A DNA stretch of 64,000 bases from an uncultured Clostridia bacterium (GCA_937880805.1 CALGRR010000105.1:7000-70999); one strand, 5' to 3'. Shown: positions 45,001 through 53,758, counted from the first letter of the stretch. Numbers and translations are program-made. Notes: generated by a model not told the origin, from the sequence alone.

Positions 45001-45556
45001 TGAAGAATCGGCAAAATATAAGGATAACGACAGAGTAGTTGTTCTCGGATTAATCAGCTCGGTTAAAAAGAAAATAACCAAGAGCGACACAACAATGGCG
45101 TTTCTCACCGTTGAAGATGAAACGGGCTCAACAGAGGTTATTGTTTTTCCGAAAACACTTGAAGAATGCAGGCTCCATATAAGAGAGGGCAATGTTGTGC
45201 TGATTCGCGGAAGAGTCAGTATGCGTGAGGATGAGGATACAAAAATCGTTTGTGAAAATATAGGTCCGTGTCCCGATGAAAAAGCTGCTGAAAAAACTGC
45301 CGGACCGGAGCAAAAGCCCGAAAAGAAAAAGGCGAAGGGTCTGTTTTTAAGATTTGACAATGCTTCATCGCCGCAGATTGAGGTTTGCAGACGCTTGCTT
45401 GCAATTTTTGACGGAGAAACCCCGCTTTATTATTATTTTGCCGATAAAAAGGAATACAACCGCAATCCCATAGGGCAGAATATTGATGTTAACAAAGTTC
45501 TTCTTCGTGAGCTTCGTAAAGTCCTCGGCGATTCAAATGTTATTTATAACGAATAA
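42053..45556 (+). CDS. dnaE: DNA polymerase III subunit alpha (DnaE)
   Basis: A C-family replicative polymerase; in Firmicutes DnaE works with PolC in extending RNA primers. The 1167-residue protein has the N-terminal PHP domain (HLHVHSEYSLLDG), catalytic PDFDVDFC with the active-site aspartates, GRGSGAASICAYC, and an OB-fold near residues 1000-1070. The PHP metal residues appear mostly intact. It starts 2 bp after whiA and is followed by pfkA, which has its own promoter. Confidence 0.96.
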   Translation: MSFTHLHVHSEYSLLDGACRIEPMLDKIKSMGQTSVAITDHGVMYGVIDFYRAALKRGIKPVIGCEVYVAPRSRFDKVHGIDNERYHLVLLCKNNEGYKNLIKLVSEGWVNGFYTKPRVDKDLLEKHHEGLIALSGCLAGEVSQALLHNDYEEAVKVANWYKETFGKDNYYIEIQNHGLGEQQQIIPDLIRLSKETGIPLAATNDAHYVEKEDARMQQVLICIQTNHILGEDTGLEFGTQEFYLKSEEEMLEAFPDCPEAVENTAKIAERCSVEFEFGKTKLPHFEVPEGWNHFDWFAMLCKKGLVERYGENPPKEYVDRLNYELGVIDRMGYTDYYLIVHDFIRQAKEMGIPVGPGRGSGAASICAYCIGITGIDPMKYSLLFERFLNPERVSMPDFDVDFCFERRAEVIDYVIEKYGADHVAQIVTFGTMAAKAALRDVGRAMGIAYSTVDHIAKQVPNELNITLDRALKRSAEFKALYDNDDEARELIDMARKVEGMPRHASTHAAGVVITHDPVVSYVPLARNDEAIVTQFPMTTLEELGLLKMDFLGLRTLTVISSAEKMIRKTNPDFDINKVSLEDKAVFEMMCAAQTEGVFQFESAGMRSVLSQLHPESLEDLIAVISLYRPGPMDSIPTYIENRHNPDKIKYKTPQLKNILDVTYGCMVYQEQVMQICRELAGYSYGRADIVRRAMSKKKHDVMVKEREHFVHGMVDENGNIICEGAVRRGIDERVANEIFDEMMSFASYAFNKAHAAAYAYVAYQTAYLKCHYPCEFLAALLTSFLDNTGKVVQYINECSRLGIKILPPHINESLDSFAVSDGNIHFSLLAVKNLGRGFIKRIIDERTQNGKFVDFYDFCKRMHGKDFNRRSLESLIKCGAFDGLGANRRQMFTVIDSVLEEIESEKRRNVDGQLGFGDLMSQSYDEEPITATFSYPELEEFKPEILLQYEKEVAGMYLSGHPMAKYRSLSESLKCAKLFHIIDEESAKYKDNDRVVVLGLISSVKKKITKSDTTMAFLTVEDETGSTEVIVFPKTLEECRLHIREGNVVLIRGRVSMREDEDTKIVCENIGPCPDEKAAEKTAGPEQKPEKKKAKGLFLRFDNASSPQIEVCRRLLAIFDGETPLYYYFADKKEYNRNPIGQNIDVNKVLLRELRKVLGDSNVIYNE

Positions 45557-45591
45557 TGGGCGGAATTTTGTCAAAAGCTGTTTATTTATAA

Positions 45592-45620
45592 TTGACATTG
45601 CAGCATTTAAAGTGTATTAT
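45592..45620 (+). promoter_or_regulatory. Sigma-A promoter of pfkA
   Basis: TTGACA at 45592-45597 and TATTAT at 45615-45620 with a 17-bp spacer. Confidence 0.75.
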
Positions 45621-45654
45621 ATAGTGTAGTAATTTTTAAGGAGAGTATAAAGAT

Positions 45655-46617
45655 ATGAAGACTATTGGCGTTTTAACAAGCGGCGGCGATGCCCCCGGTA
45701 TGAATGCGGCTATCAGAGCCGTTGTAAGAACTGCTTGCGAAAACGGAATGAAGGTTTACGGTATCAACAGAGGCTATCAGGGTCTTATCGAAGAGGATCT
45801 CCGTGAACTCAATATAAGAAGCGTTTCCGATATTATCCACAGAGGCGGAACAATGCTTCGCTCCGCAAGATGCCTTGCTTTCAAAGAGGAAGCAGGTATG
45901 CAGAAGGCTATCGATACCTGCAAAAAATACGGTATTGAGGGCATTGTTGTTATCGGCGGCGACGGCTCGTTCAGAGGTGCAAGAGACCTTTCACTCAGAG
46001 GCATTCCCTGTATCGGTGTTCCCGGCACAATAGATAATGATATTGTAAGTTCAGATTACACAATCGGTTATGACACCTGCCTTAACACAATTATGCAGAT
46101 GGTTGACCGTGTAAGAGATACAGTTGAATCCCACAGCAGATGCATTGTTGTTGAGGTTATGGGCAACAGATGCGGTGACCTTACTCTCAATGCAGGTATT
46201 GCTGTTGGTGCAACGGCAATAGTTATTCCCGAAATCAGCTGCGAAATTGAAAAGCACGTTATTGAAAGAATCAGAAGAACACAGAAAACAGATAAGAAGC
46301 ATTTCATCGTTATGGTTGCAGAGGGTATCGGCGGCGTTGAAGCCCTTGCAAGAAGAATTGAGAAGGAATGCGAGGTTGAATCAAGAGCAATCGTTCTCGG
46401 TCACGTTCAGAGAGGCGGCTCGCCCACAGTACGCGACAGAGTTGCTGCAAGCCAGATGGGCTACAAGGCTGTTCAGCTTCTTATGCAGGGCATCGGCAAC
46501 AGAGTTGTTGTTCAGAAGGATGACCACATTATCGATTATGATATTTATGAAGCACTCAATATGGAGCGTTCGGTAAACGATGAGCTTTATAAGATTGCAC
46601 ACGAAATTTCAATCTGA
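45655..46617 (+). CDS. pfkA: ATP-dependent 6-phosphofructokinase
   Basis: Commits fructose-6-phosphate to glycolysis. The 320-residue protein begins KTIGVLTSGGDAPGMNAAIR, has GGDGSFRGA (nucleotide loop; G-D-G-S), PGTIDND with catalytic Asp, and MGNRCGDLTLNAGIA. AAGGAGAG precedes ATG 45655. It has its own promoter and is followed by pcrA 8 bp later. Confidence 0.97.
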   Translation: MKTIGVLTSGGDAPGMNAAIRAVVRTACENGMKVYGINRGYQGLIEEDLRELNIRSVSDIIHRGGTMLRSARCLAFKEEAGMQKAIDTCKKYGIEGIVVIGGDGSFRGARDLSLRGIPCIGVPGTIDNDIVSSDYTIGYDTCLNTIMQMVDRVRDTVESHSRCIVVEVMGNRCGDLTLNAGIAVGATAIVIPEISCEIEKHVIERIRRTQKTDKKHFIVMVAEGIGGVEALARRIEKECEVESRAIVLGHVQRGGSPTVRDRVAASQMGYKAVQLLMQGIGNRVVVQKDDHIIDYDIYEALNMERSVNDELYKIAHEISI

Positions 46618-46625
46618 GGTAAAAA

Positions 46626-48992
46626 ATGATTTTAAATGAATTTCTTTCTTTAAGAAAAAAGATAATAGAAAATGATTTTAAATCACTCAATGATATGCAG
46701 AAAAAAGCGGTCCTTTCAACAGAAGGACCGCTTTTGGTGCTTGCAGGTGCAGGCAGCGGAAAAACAACCGTGCTTGTTAACCGAATTGCAAACATAATGA
46801 AATACGGCAATGCATATTACAGTGATGAGGTTCCCGTTATGCCAACCGACGGGGATATGGCTATTCTGCGTGCGGTTGCAGAGGGAACACTGAGCGATGC
46901 TTTTGATGTTGAGCATCTTTTGAAGGTCAATGCCGCAAAGCCCTGGGAAATCCTTGCGATTACCTTCACGAATAAGGCGGCGGGCGAGCTTAAAGAGCGT
47001 CTTGAAAGAATGCTCGGAGAGCAGGCTCTTGATATCTGGGCAAGCACCTTTCATTCCGCCTGCGTACGCATTTTAAGAAGAAATGCAGATTTAATCGGCT
47101 ATTCATCAAATTTCACTATTTATGATACCGATGACAGCAAGCGTGTTATTAAGGACTGCCTCAAACAGCTTGGCTTCAGCGATAAAATACTGCAGCCCAA
47201 GAGTGTTCTCGGTGCAATAAGTGCCGCCAAGGATATGATGATTTCACCCGCAGAGTTTATTCAGCAGAATTATAACGATATCCGCAAGAGAAATATCGGT
47301 GCGGTTTATGAGGCATATCAGTCAAGGCTCAAAAACGCCGATGCAATGGATTTTGACGATATTATAGTCAATACCGTGCGTTTGCTTCAGGATAATGAAG
47401 ATGTTCGCTCTTATTATCAGAGAAAATTCAAATACATAATGGTTGATGAATATCAGGATACCAACCACGCACAGTATCTTTTAACCTCTCTGCTTGCAGG
47501 CGGATATAAAAACATCTGCGTTGTTGGTGATGATGACCAGAGTATTTATAAATTCCGCGGTGCAACCATTGAAAATATTTTAAGCTTTGAGCATCAGTAT
47601 TCTAATGCAAAGGTTATCCGTCTTGAGCAGAATTACCGTTCAACACAGAATATTCTTGATGCCGCAAATGCGGTTATTGCCAATAACGAAAACAGAAAAG
47701 GCAAGAATCTCTGGACAGATAACGGCAAGGGTGAGCTTATTGATTATCACACCGCCGAAACCGACAGAGATGAGGGCATATATATTGCCGATAAGGTGCT
47801 TGACGGAATCAGAAACGGTAAAAGATACAGTGATTTTGCCGTGCTTTACCGAATGAACTCACAGTCGAACCTTGTGGAGCAGGCATTTGTGAGAAACGGC
47901 ATTCCTTACCGTATTATCGGCGGGCATAAATTCTATGACCGTAAGGAAATCAAGGATGCACTTGCTTATTTAAGCGTTATCGCAAACCCCAATGACAGCG
48001 TAAGACTTCAGCGAATCATCAATGAACCCAAGAGGGGAATAGGCGACACATCAGTTGATAATGCCCTTGAAATTGCCGACGGCCTGGGCACAAGCCTTTT
48101 TGAAATAATAAAGAATGCAGACCAATTCCCGAAGCTCAGCCGCGGTGCAAAAAAGATGATGGATTTTGCACAGATGATTCAGGATTTCAACGATGAGCTT
48201 GATTCTGTTGAAATGAGCGAGATTTTCAAAAGGGTTATGGACGTTTCGGGTTATTATGAATCTCTTGCACTCGACCCCGCAACCTGCGAAGACAGAAGAG
48301 CTAACCTTGATGAGCTTGCAAACAACCTTATCAGATTTTCGCAGGAAAATGAAGAGGGTACTCTCAACGATTTTCTGAATGAAGTTTCGCTTATGACTGA
48401 TATTGATAACTATAATGCCGAAACGGAAACAGTTGTTATGATGACAATTCACGCCGCAAAGGGACTTGAATTCCCCGTTGTTTTCCTTGCGGGTATGGAA
48501 GAAACAATCTTTCCCTCACAGATGTCGTCAATGGGCGGCGATGAAGAAATTGAAGAGGAACGCCGTCTTGCTTATGTTGGCATAACAAGAGCAAAGAAGC
48601 AGCTTTATTTAACAAGAGCAAGAATGAGAATTCTTTTCGGCTCAACAAAATTCAATCCGCCCTCAAGATTTATAACGGAAATTCCCAATAATCTTCTTGA
48701 AAAGAGTGGCGAAATCATAAAGAAAGAAAGCAGAGGCTTTGGCGGCGGAATTTCCGCACCTTCAAGACCCGCAAGCGTTTCAAGAGGTTTCTCCGCAGCA
48801 CCCACTCACGCCCCCGCACAGAAAAACACAACCGTTTTCAATGCGGGCGATACCGTTATGCATAAAGCATACGGCGAAGGTGTTGTTTTGAGTGCGAAGC
48901 CTATGGGTAACGATACTCTTCTTGAAATTGCGTTCACAACCGCAGGCACAAAGAAGATTATGGCAAACTTTGCTAAAATAGAAAAGGTGTGA
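46626..48992 (+). CDS. pcrA: UvrD/PcrA-type DNA helicase with an insert after motif I
   Basis: SF1A 3'-5' helicase for repair and plasmid-type replication. The 788-residue protein has Walker A LAGAGSGKT (39-47), AITFTNKAAGEL, DEYQDTN, GDDDQSIYKFRGA, the VMMTIHAAKGLEFPVVF motif and a C-terminal Tudor-like piece (VMHKAYGEGVVL). About 40 residues (61-105) with an acidic character are inserted between motif I and motif Ia, where B. subtilis PcrA has a short turn. It starts 8 bp after pfkA. Confidence 0.95.
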   Translation: MILNEFLSLRKKIIENDFKSLNDMQKKAVLSTEGPLLVLAGAGSGKTTVLVNRIANIMKYGNAYYSDEVPVMPTDGDMAILRAVAEGTLSDAFDVEHLLKVNAAKPWEILAITFTNKAAGELKERLERMLGEQALDIWASTFHSACVRILRRNADLIGYSSNFTIYDTDDSKRVIKDCLKQLGFSDKILQPKSVLGAISAAKDMMISPAEFIQQNYNDIRKRNIGAVYEAYQSRLKNADAMDFDDIIVNTVRLLQDNEDVRSYYQRKFKYIMVDEYQDTNHAQYLLTSLLAGGYKNICVVGDDDQSIYKFRGATIENILSFEHQYSNAKVIRLEQNYRSTQNILDAANAVIANNENRKGKNLWTDNGKGELIDYHTAETDRDEGIYIADKVLDGIRNGKRYSDFAVLYRMNSQSNLVEQAFVRNGIPYRIIGGHKFYDRKEIKDALAYLSVIANPNDSVRLQRIINEPKRGIGDTSVDNALEIADGLGTSLFEIIKNADQFPKLSRGAKKMMDFAQMIQDFNDELDSVEMSEIFKRVMDVSGYYESLALDPATCEDRRANLDELANNLIRFSQENEEGTLNDFLNEVSLMTDIDNYNAETETVVMMTIHAAKGLEFPVVFLAGMEETIFPSQMSSMGGDEEIEEERRLAYVGITRAKKQLYLTRARMRILFGSTKFNPPSRFITEIPNNLLEKSGEIIKKESRGFGGGISAPSRPASVSRGFSAAPTHAPAQKNTTVFNAGDTVMHKAYGEGVVLSAKPMGNDTLLEIAFTTAGTKKIMANFAKIEKV

Positions 48993-49004
48993 AAGGAGCT
49001 TATT

Positions 49005-51380
49005 ATGGATAAATTTGCAAGATTCAGATACCAGCCCTGCATCCCTCTGGGCGAAGACGGCAGATGCGTTACTGCATCGGCAAAGCACACACAGCTTTCA
49101 AGAAAAGCTGCAACAGAGGGTATGGTGCTTCTTAAAAACGAAAGCAAAGCACTTCCTTTAAAAAGAGGAGAAAAGGTTGCTCTTTTCGGCAAGGCTACCA
49201 TTGAATACATAAAGGGCGGCGGCGGAAGCGGCGATGTTAACGTGCCCTATATTCATAATATTTATGACGGCTTTAAACTGAAAGAAAAAGAGGGCAAGGT
49301 TTCCGTATTTATGCCCCTTGTTGATTTCTATAAGGATTATGTTGAAAAAGAAAGCGTCAATATTCCCACTCAGGCTCAGATTAACGCAACCTGGGATATT
49401 GTTAACGCAATGGAATTCTGCACAAAGCGTGACGATATGACCTATGACACATTTGCAAGTATGCACGTTAAAGAGCCTTCAGTTCCCGATGAGCTTATAA
49501 AATCAGCGGCAGAATTTGCGGATGCTGCGGTTATAACAATCAGCCGTTTTTCTGCAGAGGGCGTTGACCGCAGACCGCAGGGCGGCGACTATTATCTTTC
49601 CGATATTGAAAAGGAGCTTATAGACAAAGCGGGCAAGCTTTTCAAAAAGGTTGTTATTGTTATCAATTCGGGTGCAACAATCGATTGCGAATATTTTGCC
49701 GGGAATGATGCGGTTTCTGCTGTTCTTTTCGGCTGGCAGGGCGGTCTTGAAGGCGGTCTTGCAATAGCCGATGTTCTTTGCGGCGATGTTAACCCCTCAG
49801 GCAAAATGGCTGACACAATAACAAAATCCTATGATTATTATCCCTGCAAGGAAGAATTCTGGGAAAGCTTTCAGCATATTTATTATTCCGATGATATTTA
49901 TGTTGGCTACCGTTATTTTGAAACAATTCCCGGTGCGAAGGATTATGTAAGATACCCGTTCGGATTCGGTCTTTCATACACAAAGTTTGAAATCAGCGGC
50001 AGAGTATGCTGCGAGAGCGAGGGCAAAATTGTTGCCGTTGCAACGGTTAAGAACACGGGCGATGTTGCGGGCAAAGAGGTTATTCAGCTTTATTACAGTG
50101 CACCGCAGGGTAAGCTCGGCAAGCCTTCAAGAGAGCTTGCGGCTTTCAGAAAAACAAAGCTTCTTGCACCCGGCGAGAGCGAAACGGTTGTTCTGTGCTT
50201 TGATGTTAACGATATGGCAAGCTTTGATGACCTCGGAAAAATCTGCAAATCGGCTTATGTGCTTGAAAAGGGTAATTATGAATTCCATATCGGAACTTCC
50301 GTCAGAGATACAGAAAAGCTTGCATTTGAATATGAGGTTTCGGAAGATACCGTTGTTGAGCAGCTTAAAAACTGGTGTAAGCCCTTCAAGCTTCCCAAGC
50401 GTATGCTTTCAGACGGTTCGTTTGAGGCTCTTCCAATGGGCGAAGAAAGCTATTATTATGCAGTCAATGAACCCACGGGTGCAAAGGCTCCCGAAAAAGA
50501 GGTTATGTTTGACGGCGTAGGCACGGAATGCACAATGGATGAATTCGTTGCACAGTTTACTCTTGATGAGCTTATGTATATCGTAGGCGGTCAGAAAACA
50601 ACGGGTGTTTGCAACACGGGCTCGTTCGGCGGAATTGAGCGTCTTGCAATTCCTTATGTGCCCACGGCAGACGGCCCCGCAGGCTTGCGTCTTGACACCT
50701 GCACGGGCATTCCCACAACCGCCTGGCCTTGTGCAACGCTTATTGCTTGTGCCTGGAATCCCGAGCTTGCATATGAGGTTGGTGCAGCAGGCGGTGCAGA
50801 AATCAGAGAAAACAATCTTGGCGTATGGCTTGCACCCGCACTCAATATTCACAGAGACCCCCTTTGCGGCAGAAACTTTGAATATTATTCGGAAGACCCG
50901 CTTGTAGCAGGTAAAAATGCCGCTGCGGCAATAAGAGGTGTTCAGTCGCAGAAGGTTGCCGTTTCAATGAAGCATTTTGCCTGCAACAACAAAGAGGCAA
51001 ACCGCTACGATATTGATGCAAGAATATCCGAAAGGGCACTCCGTGAAATCTATCTCAAGGGCTTTGAAATTGCAGTTAAAGAGGGCGACCCCTGGACTGT
51101 TATGTCATCATATAACCGCATCAACGGTCAGCATACATCCGAAAGCTATGAGCTTCTTACGGGAATTCTCCGTGATGAATGGGGCTTCAAGGGTATGGTT
51201 GTAACTGACTGGGGCGTTAAGAATAACCCCGTTGCAGAGGTTAAAGCAGGCAATGACCTTAAGATGCATTGCGGCTACCCCGAAGACCTTAAAGCCGCTT
51301 ATGACAAAGGCGAGCTTACCAGAGCAGACCTTGAGCTTTGCACAAAGAGAATACTTGAAATGTTTATAAAGCTTATATAA
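49005..51380 (+). CDS. Glycoside hydrolase family 3, permuted domain order
   Basis: A 791-residue intracellular beta-glucosidase-like enzyme without a signal peptide. The usual C-terminal alpha/beta sandwich and fibronectin III domain come first (residues about 30-440: EGMVLLKNESKALPLKRGEK, GVDRRPQGGDYYLS, YPFGFGLSYTKFE) and the TIM-barrel domain last (about 520-791: PTADGPAGLR, GRNFEYYSEDPLVAG, and the nucleophile D735 in VVTDWG). This reversed order is known from ruminococcal and Butyrivibrio beta-glucosidases. The probable acid/base lies in the first domain. The specific substrate (cellobiose, xylobiose or steroid-type glycosides) cannot be told. It is 12 bp after pcrA. Confidence 0.9.
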   Translation: MDKFARFRYQPCIPLGEDGRCVTASAKHTQLSRKAATEGMVLLKNESKALPLKRGEKVALFGKATIEYIKGGGGSGDVNVPYIHNIYDGFKLKEKEGKVSVFMPLVDFYKDYVEKESVNIPTQAQINATWDIVNAMEFCTKRDDMTYDTFASMHVKEPSVPDELIKSAAEFADAAVITISRFSAEGVDRRPQGGDYYLSDIEKELIDKAGKLFKKVVIVINSGATIDCEYFAGNDAVSAVLFGWQGGLEGGLAIADVLCGDVNPSGKMADTITKSYDYYPCKEEFWESFQHIYYSDDIYVGYRYFETIPGAKDYVRYPFGFGLSYTKFEISGRVCCESEGKIVAVATVKNTGDVAGKEVIQLYYSAPQGKLGKPSRELAAFRKTKLLAPGESETVVLCFDVNDMASFDDLGKICKSAYVLEKGNYEFHIGTSVRDTEKLAFEYEVSEDTVVEQLKNWCKPFKLPKRMLSDGSFEALPMGEESYYYAVNEPTGAKAPEKEVMFDGVGTECTMDEFVAQFTLDELMYIVGGQKTTGVCNTGSFGGIERLAIPYVPTADGPAGLRLDTCTGIPTTAWPCATLIACAWNPELAYEVGAAGGAEIRENNLGVWLAPALNIHRDPLCGRNFEYYSEDPLVAGKNAAAAIRGVQSQKVAVSMKHFACNNKEANRYDIDARISERALREIYLKGFEIAVKEGDPWTVMSSYNRINGQHTSESYELLTGILRDEWGFKGMVVTDWGVKNNPVAEVKAGNDLKMHCGYPEDLKAAYDKGELTRADLELCTKRILEMFIKLI

Positions 51381-51386
51381 TTAATT

Positions 51387-51423
51387 CAGCCGTGGCTTAA
51401 CTGTCACGGCTGTTGATTTTTTC
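51387..51423 (+). terminator. Terminator after GH3
   Basis: CAGCCGTG/CACGGCTG stem (51387-51394 with 51405-51412), 10-nt loop, then TTGATTTTTT. Confidence 0.85.
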
Positions 51424-51458
51424 AACAGACTGTAGAATTCCGTTCAATAAACAAGTTA

Positions 51459-51487
51459 TTGATTTATCTTCGGTAAACGGGTATCAT
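51459..51487 (+). promoter_or_regulatory. Probable promoter of the XRE regulator
   Basis: TTGATT at 51459-51464 and TATCAT at 51482-51487 with a 17-bp spacer. Confidence 0.5.
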
Positions 51488-51530
51488 TAAGGCATAACAG
51501 CGCTGTAGAATAAATCAAAGGAGATTTGCT

Positions 51531-52610
51531 ATGAATATTTATTTTGCAGAAAACCTTAAAAGATTAAGAAAAGAAAGGGAATTAACCCAAGAATCTCTTG
51601 CGGATTTTCTCGGTGTTTCATTTCAGGCAGTCAGCAAATGGGAAAGGGCGGAAAGCTACCCAGATATAACTATGCTTCCTGTTATAGCATCGTTTTTTGA
51701 TGTTTCAACCGATGATCTTCTCGGTGTCAACAGAGCAGAGAACGAACACGAAATAGTTTCAAAAATTGCGGAATATGATAATCTGACAGACCATAAGCTT
51801 ATGAAAGAATTGATAAGCGATTTGAAAGCAAAGTATCCAAGTGATTTCAGAGTATTAATCAGATACCTTTGCTGTCTTGTTGCGTTTCCGAAGGATTTAT
51901 CTGCTGTTTCTTCTGAATTATTTGCAATTTATAACAATATACAGCGAAACTGTACTAATGACAGAATAAGAATAAAAGCAAAGCGTGTAATGATAGAATA
52001 TTACCGTTCACAGTTAAACGAAGAGAATGCGGATGTTATGTTTGAAAAATGTGAAAAAATAATCTGCGAAATGCCCGATATGCGTGACAGCCGTGAAATG
52101 TTCTGCACATTTTATCCTGAAAATCATCCTGAACACGATTTGAAAATTCAGAATGCCATTGAAGAAAGCTTTTTGCTTCGCACAACATTTTATTCTCATT
52201 TCTATTTTTATAACAGCAGATGCACCGATAAGTGGCAGACGGAATCGATTAAAAAAGAAATCGAATATCTTGAATTTGTTTATGATGACGGAAACTACGG
52301 CAAAATGTGGCGAATGATGATGAATCTCTACGGTCATTTGGGAGTGAAATATTTTAATCTTAACGATTATGAAAATGCAATTTACAGCTTTAAAAAATCT
52401 GCGGAGCTTGCAATTAAGTTTGATGCGATGGAAAGAATAACCGTTATGCAGTCAACAATGTTCAAGGGCAAAGAATTTGATAAACACTCCCTCGGCAGCA
52501 CATTTATTGCCAAAAGGAGAGTGAAGGAGCTTCTGACGGAAAAATATCCTTTGTCTGATGAATTCAGGAATTCACCCGAATTCAAGAGAATAATTGATAT
52601 GTTATCATAA
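51531..52610 (+). CDS. XRE-family transcriptional regulator with helical sensor region
   Basis: A 359-residue protein with an N-terminal HTH_3 domain (LKRLRKERELTQESLADFLG, then VSFQAVSKWERAESYPD) and a C-terminal part made of alpha-helical, TPR-like repeats such as NLYGHLGVKYFNLNDYENAI. The form resembles Firmicute regulators that respond to peptide or other small ligands, but the target is unknown. It stands alone between a terminator and a convergent gene. AAAGGAG precedes ATG 51531. Confidence 0.85.
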   Translation: MNIYFAENLKRLRKERELTQESLADFLGVSFQAVSKWERAESYPDITMLPVIASFFDVSTDDLLGVNRAENEHEIVSKIAEYDNLTDHKLMKELISDLKAKYPSDFRVLIRYLCCLVAFPKDLSAVSSELFAIYNNIQRNCTNDRIRIKAKRVMIEYYRSQLNEENADVMFEKCEKIICEMPDMRDSREMFCTFYPENHPEHDLKIQNAIEESFLLRTTFYSHFYFYNSRCTDKWQTESIKKEIEYLEFVYDDGNYGKMWRMMMNLYGHLGVKYFNLNDYENAIYSFKKSAELAIKFDAMERITVMQSTMFKGKEFDKHSLGSTFIAKRRVKELLTEKYPLSDEFRNSPEFKRIIDMLS

Positions 52611-52639
52611 AAAACGGCACGCTTTGTTTGAAGCGTGCC
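52609..52639 (-). terminator. Terminator of the YcxB-like gene
   Basis: GGCACGCTT/AAGCGTGCC stem (52616-52624 with 52631-52639); the A tract at 52609-52614 reads as a T tract on the minus strand, so it mainly serves the minus-strand gene. Confidence 0.75.
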
Positions 52640-52645
52640 ATTAAC

Positions 52646-53163
52646 TTATAACTTTATTTCTGCATTAACTGCTTTTGTTTTTATAAACTCTTCAAATTCT
52701 TTGCAAGAGCCTTTTTCAAAACGGTTTTTGTCTACCATAATATACATCTTTTCCTTAAGAATAAGAAGATAGAGATTCTTGCTTTGCTTAATTTTGATTA
52801 TTTTATCATATTCAACCTTTAACTCTCCGTTGTTTGCATCATTTACGGTTAAAAGATTGTTGTCAAAAAAAAAGTAGTTGACTCCGGAAGCTTATTGTAT
52901 AGAAGAAGAAAACGTTTTTCATTTTTCTTTGCGTTATAACGGTCAAGGATTATCGGCAACACCCAGAAGATAATTCCTAAAGCAAGAGTGCTTATGCCTT
53001 TAGCTACGTCACCTGATTCAAAAATCCATAAAGCAGCCAAAACTAAAAAAGTTGCAAACAAAACTATTTGGTAAATAAAGAATTTTTTCCCTCTGTATGC
53101 TTTAGCTGCCTCATATGTGAGTTCTTTGGATGTTTCAAACTTGTTTACGAACAAAGCTTCCAT
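52646..53163 (-). pseudogene. YcxB-like membrane protein, frameshifted at a T9 homopolymer
   Basis: The ATG at 53163 opens a frame MEALFVNKFETSKELTYEAA, followed by two hydrophobic segments (residues about 30-48 and 55-72) and a RYNAKKNEKR cytosolic piece. It stops early after a run of nine T on the minus strand (52873-52865). Adding one T restores a frame that continues to the TAA at 52648-52646 with VEYDKIIKIKQSKNLYLLIL and NRFEKGSCKEFEEFI, the typical C-terminal domain of YcxB-like proteins. The frameshift may be real, phase variable or a sequencing error in the homopolymer. Function is unknown. Confidence 0.75.
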
Positions 53164-53198
53164 AGTAAAATCTCCTTTGCATATTGTGAACGAGCTTT

Positions 53199-53254
53199 TG
53201 TAGGGAATGTCGTCCCCGACATTCCGCAGAACGCTGAGGACAGCGTTCTCTACA
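53199..53254. repeat. 56-bp palindromic (REP/MITE-like) repeat
   Basis: TGTAG at one end and CTACA at the other enclose two perfect hairpins: GGAATGTCG/CGACATTCC and GAACGCTG/CAGCGTTC. It starts just after the NUDIX stop and before the YcxB-like gene. The TAGGGAATGTCGTC pattern resembles a family of palindromes scattered in Clostridial genomes; I recall the type but cannot name it. Confidence 0.65.
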
Positions 53255-53255
53255 T

Positions 53256-53741
53256 TTATACAGCTTTAATATACTTTGAAATAACCGTAAATTCGCGAAG
53301 ATAAAGGCTTGCAATATCTTCTCTTTTGGAAGAGTAAGCACCGAAGATTTCAAGAGCTTCATCAATCGTAACCCAGACGGGAGTTATGCCGTGCTCAATT
53401 TCGGTTTCGGTTAACGAAGGCTTTGATTCGCCCGTTTTTTTGCAGATAAAATAGTTGCTTTTATACATTGTTTCAAAGCAGTATTCATTAATGGTAATGA
53501 AATGATTTAAGGCTTTTACCTCAATACCCGTTTCTTCACGGATTTCTCTTGCACAGCATTCCTCAAGGGTTTCGCCCTCTTCAAGTCCGCCGCCGGGCGA
53601 CATATAAACACCCGTATTCTTCTCATAAGAAAGCAGAATTTTTCCGTTTTCAACAAGTATTCCTCTTGCCGAGGGTCTTATCCTTTCGGGAGGGTCGGAA
53701 TAAGTTTTTGCATATTGATTTATGGTTTCAAAGTTATCCAT
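53256..53741 (-). CDS. NUDIX hydrolase
   Basis: A 161-residue protein with the Nudix box GGGLEEGETLEECCAREI followed by REETGI (residues about 48-70), which binds the metal ions that cleave a diphosphate linked to another group. The rest (LLSYEKNTGVYMSPGGG, then HFITINEYCFETMYKSNYF) is unspecific. The start follows GAGGATATA and lies downstream of the GH13 gene on the same strand, separated by a hairpin. Substrate unknown. Confidence 0.9.
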   Translation of the reverse strand: MDNFETINQYAKTYSDPPERIRPSARGILVENGKILLSYEKNTGVYMSPGGGLEEGETLEECCAREIREETGIEVKALNHFITINEYCFETMYKSNYFICKKTGESKPSLTETEIEHGITPVWVTIDEALEIFGAYSSKREDIASLYLREFTVISKYIKAV

Positions 53742-53758
53742 TATATCCTCATATTTTA

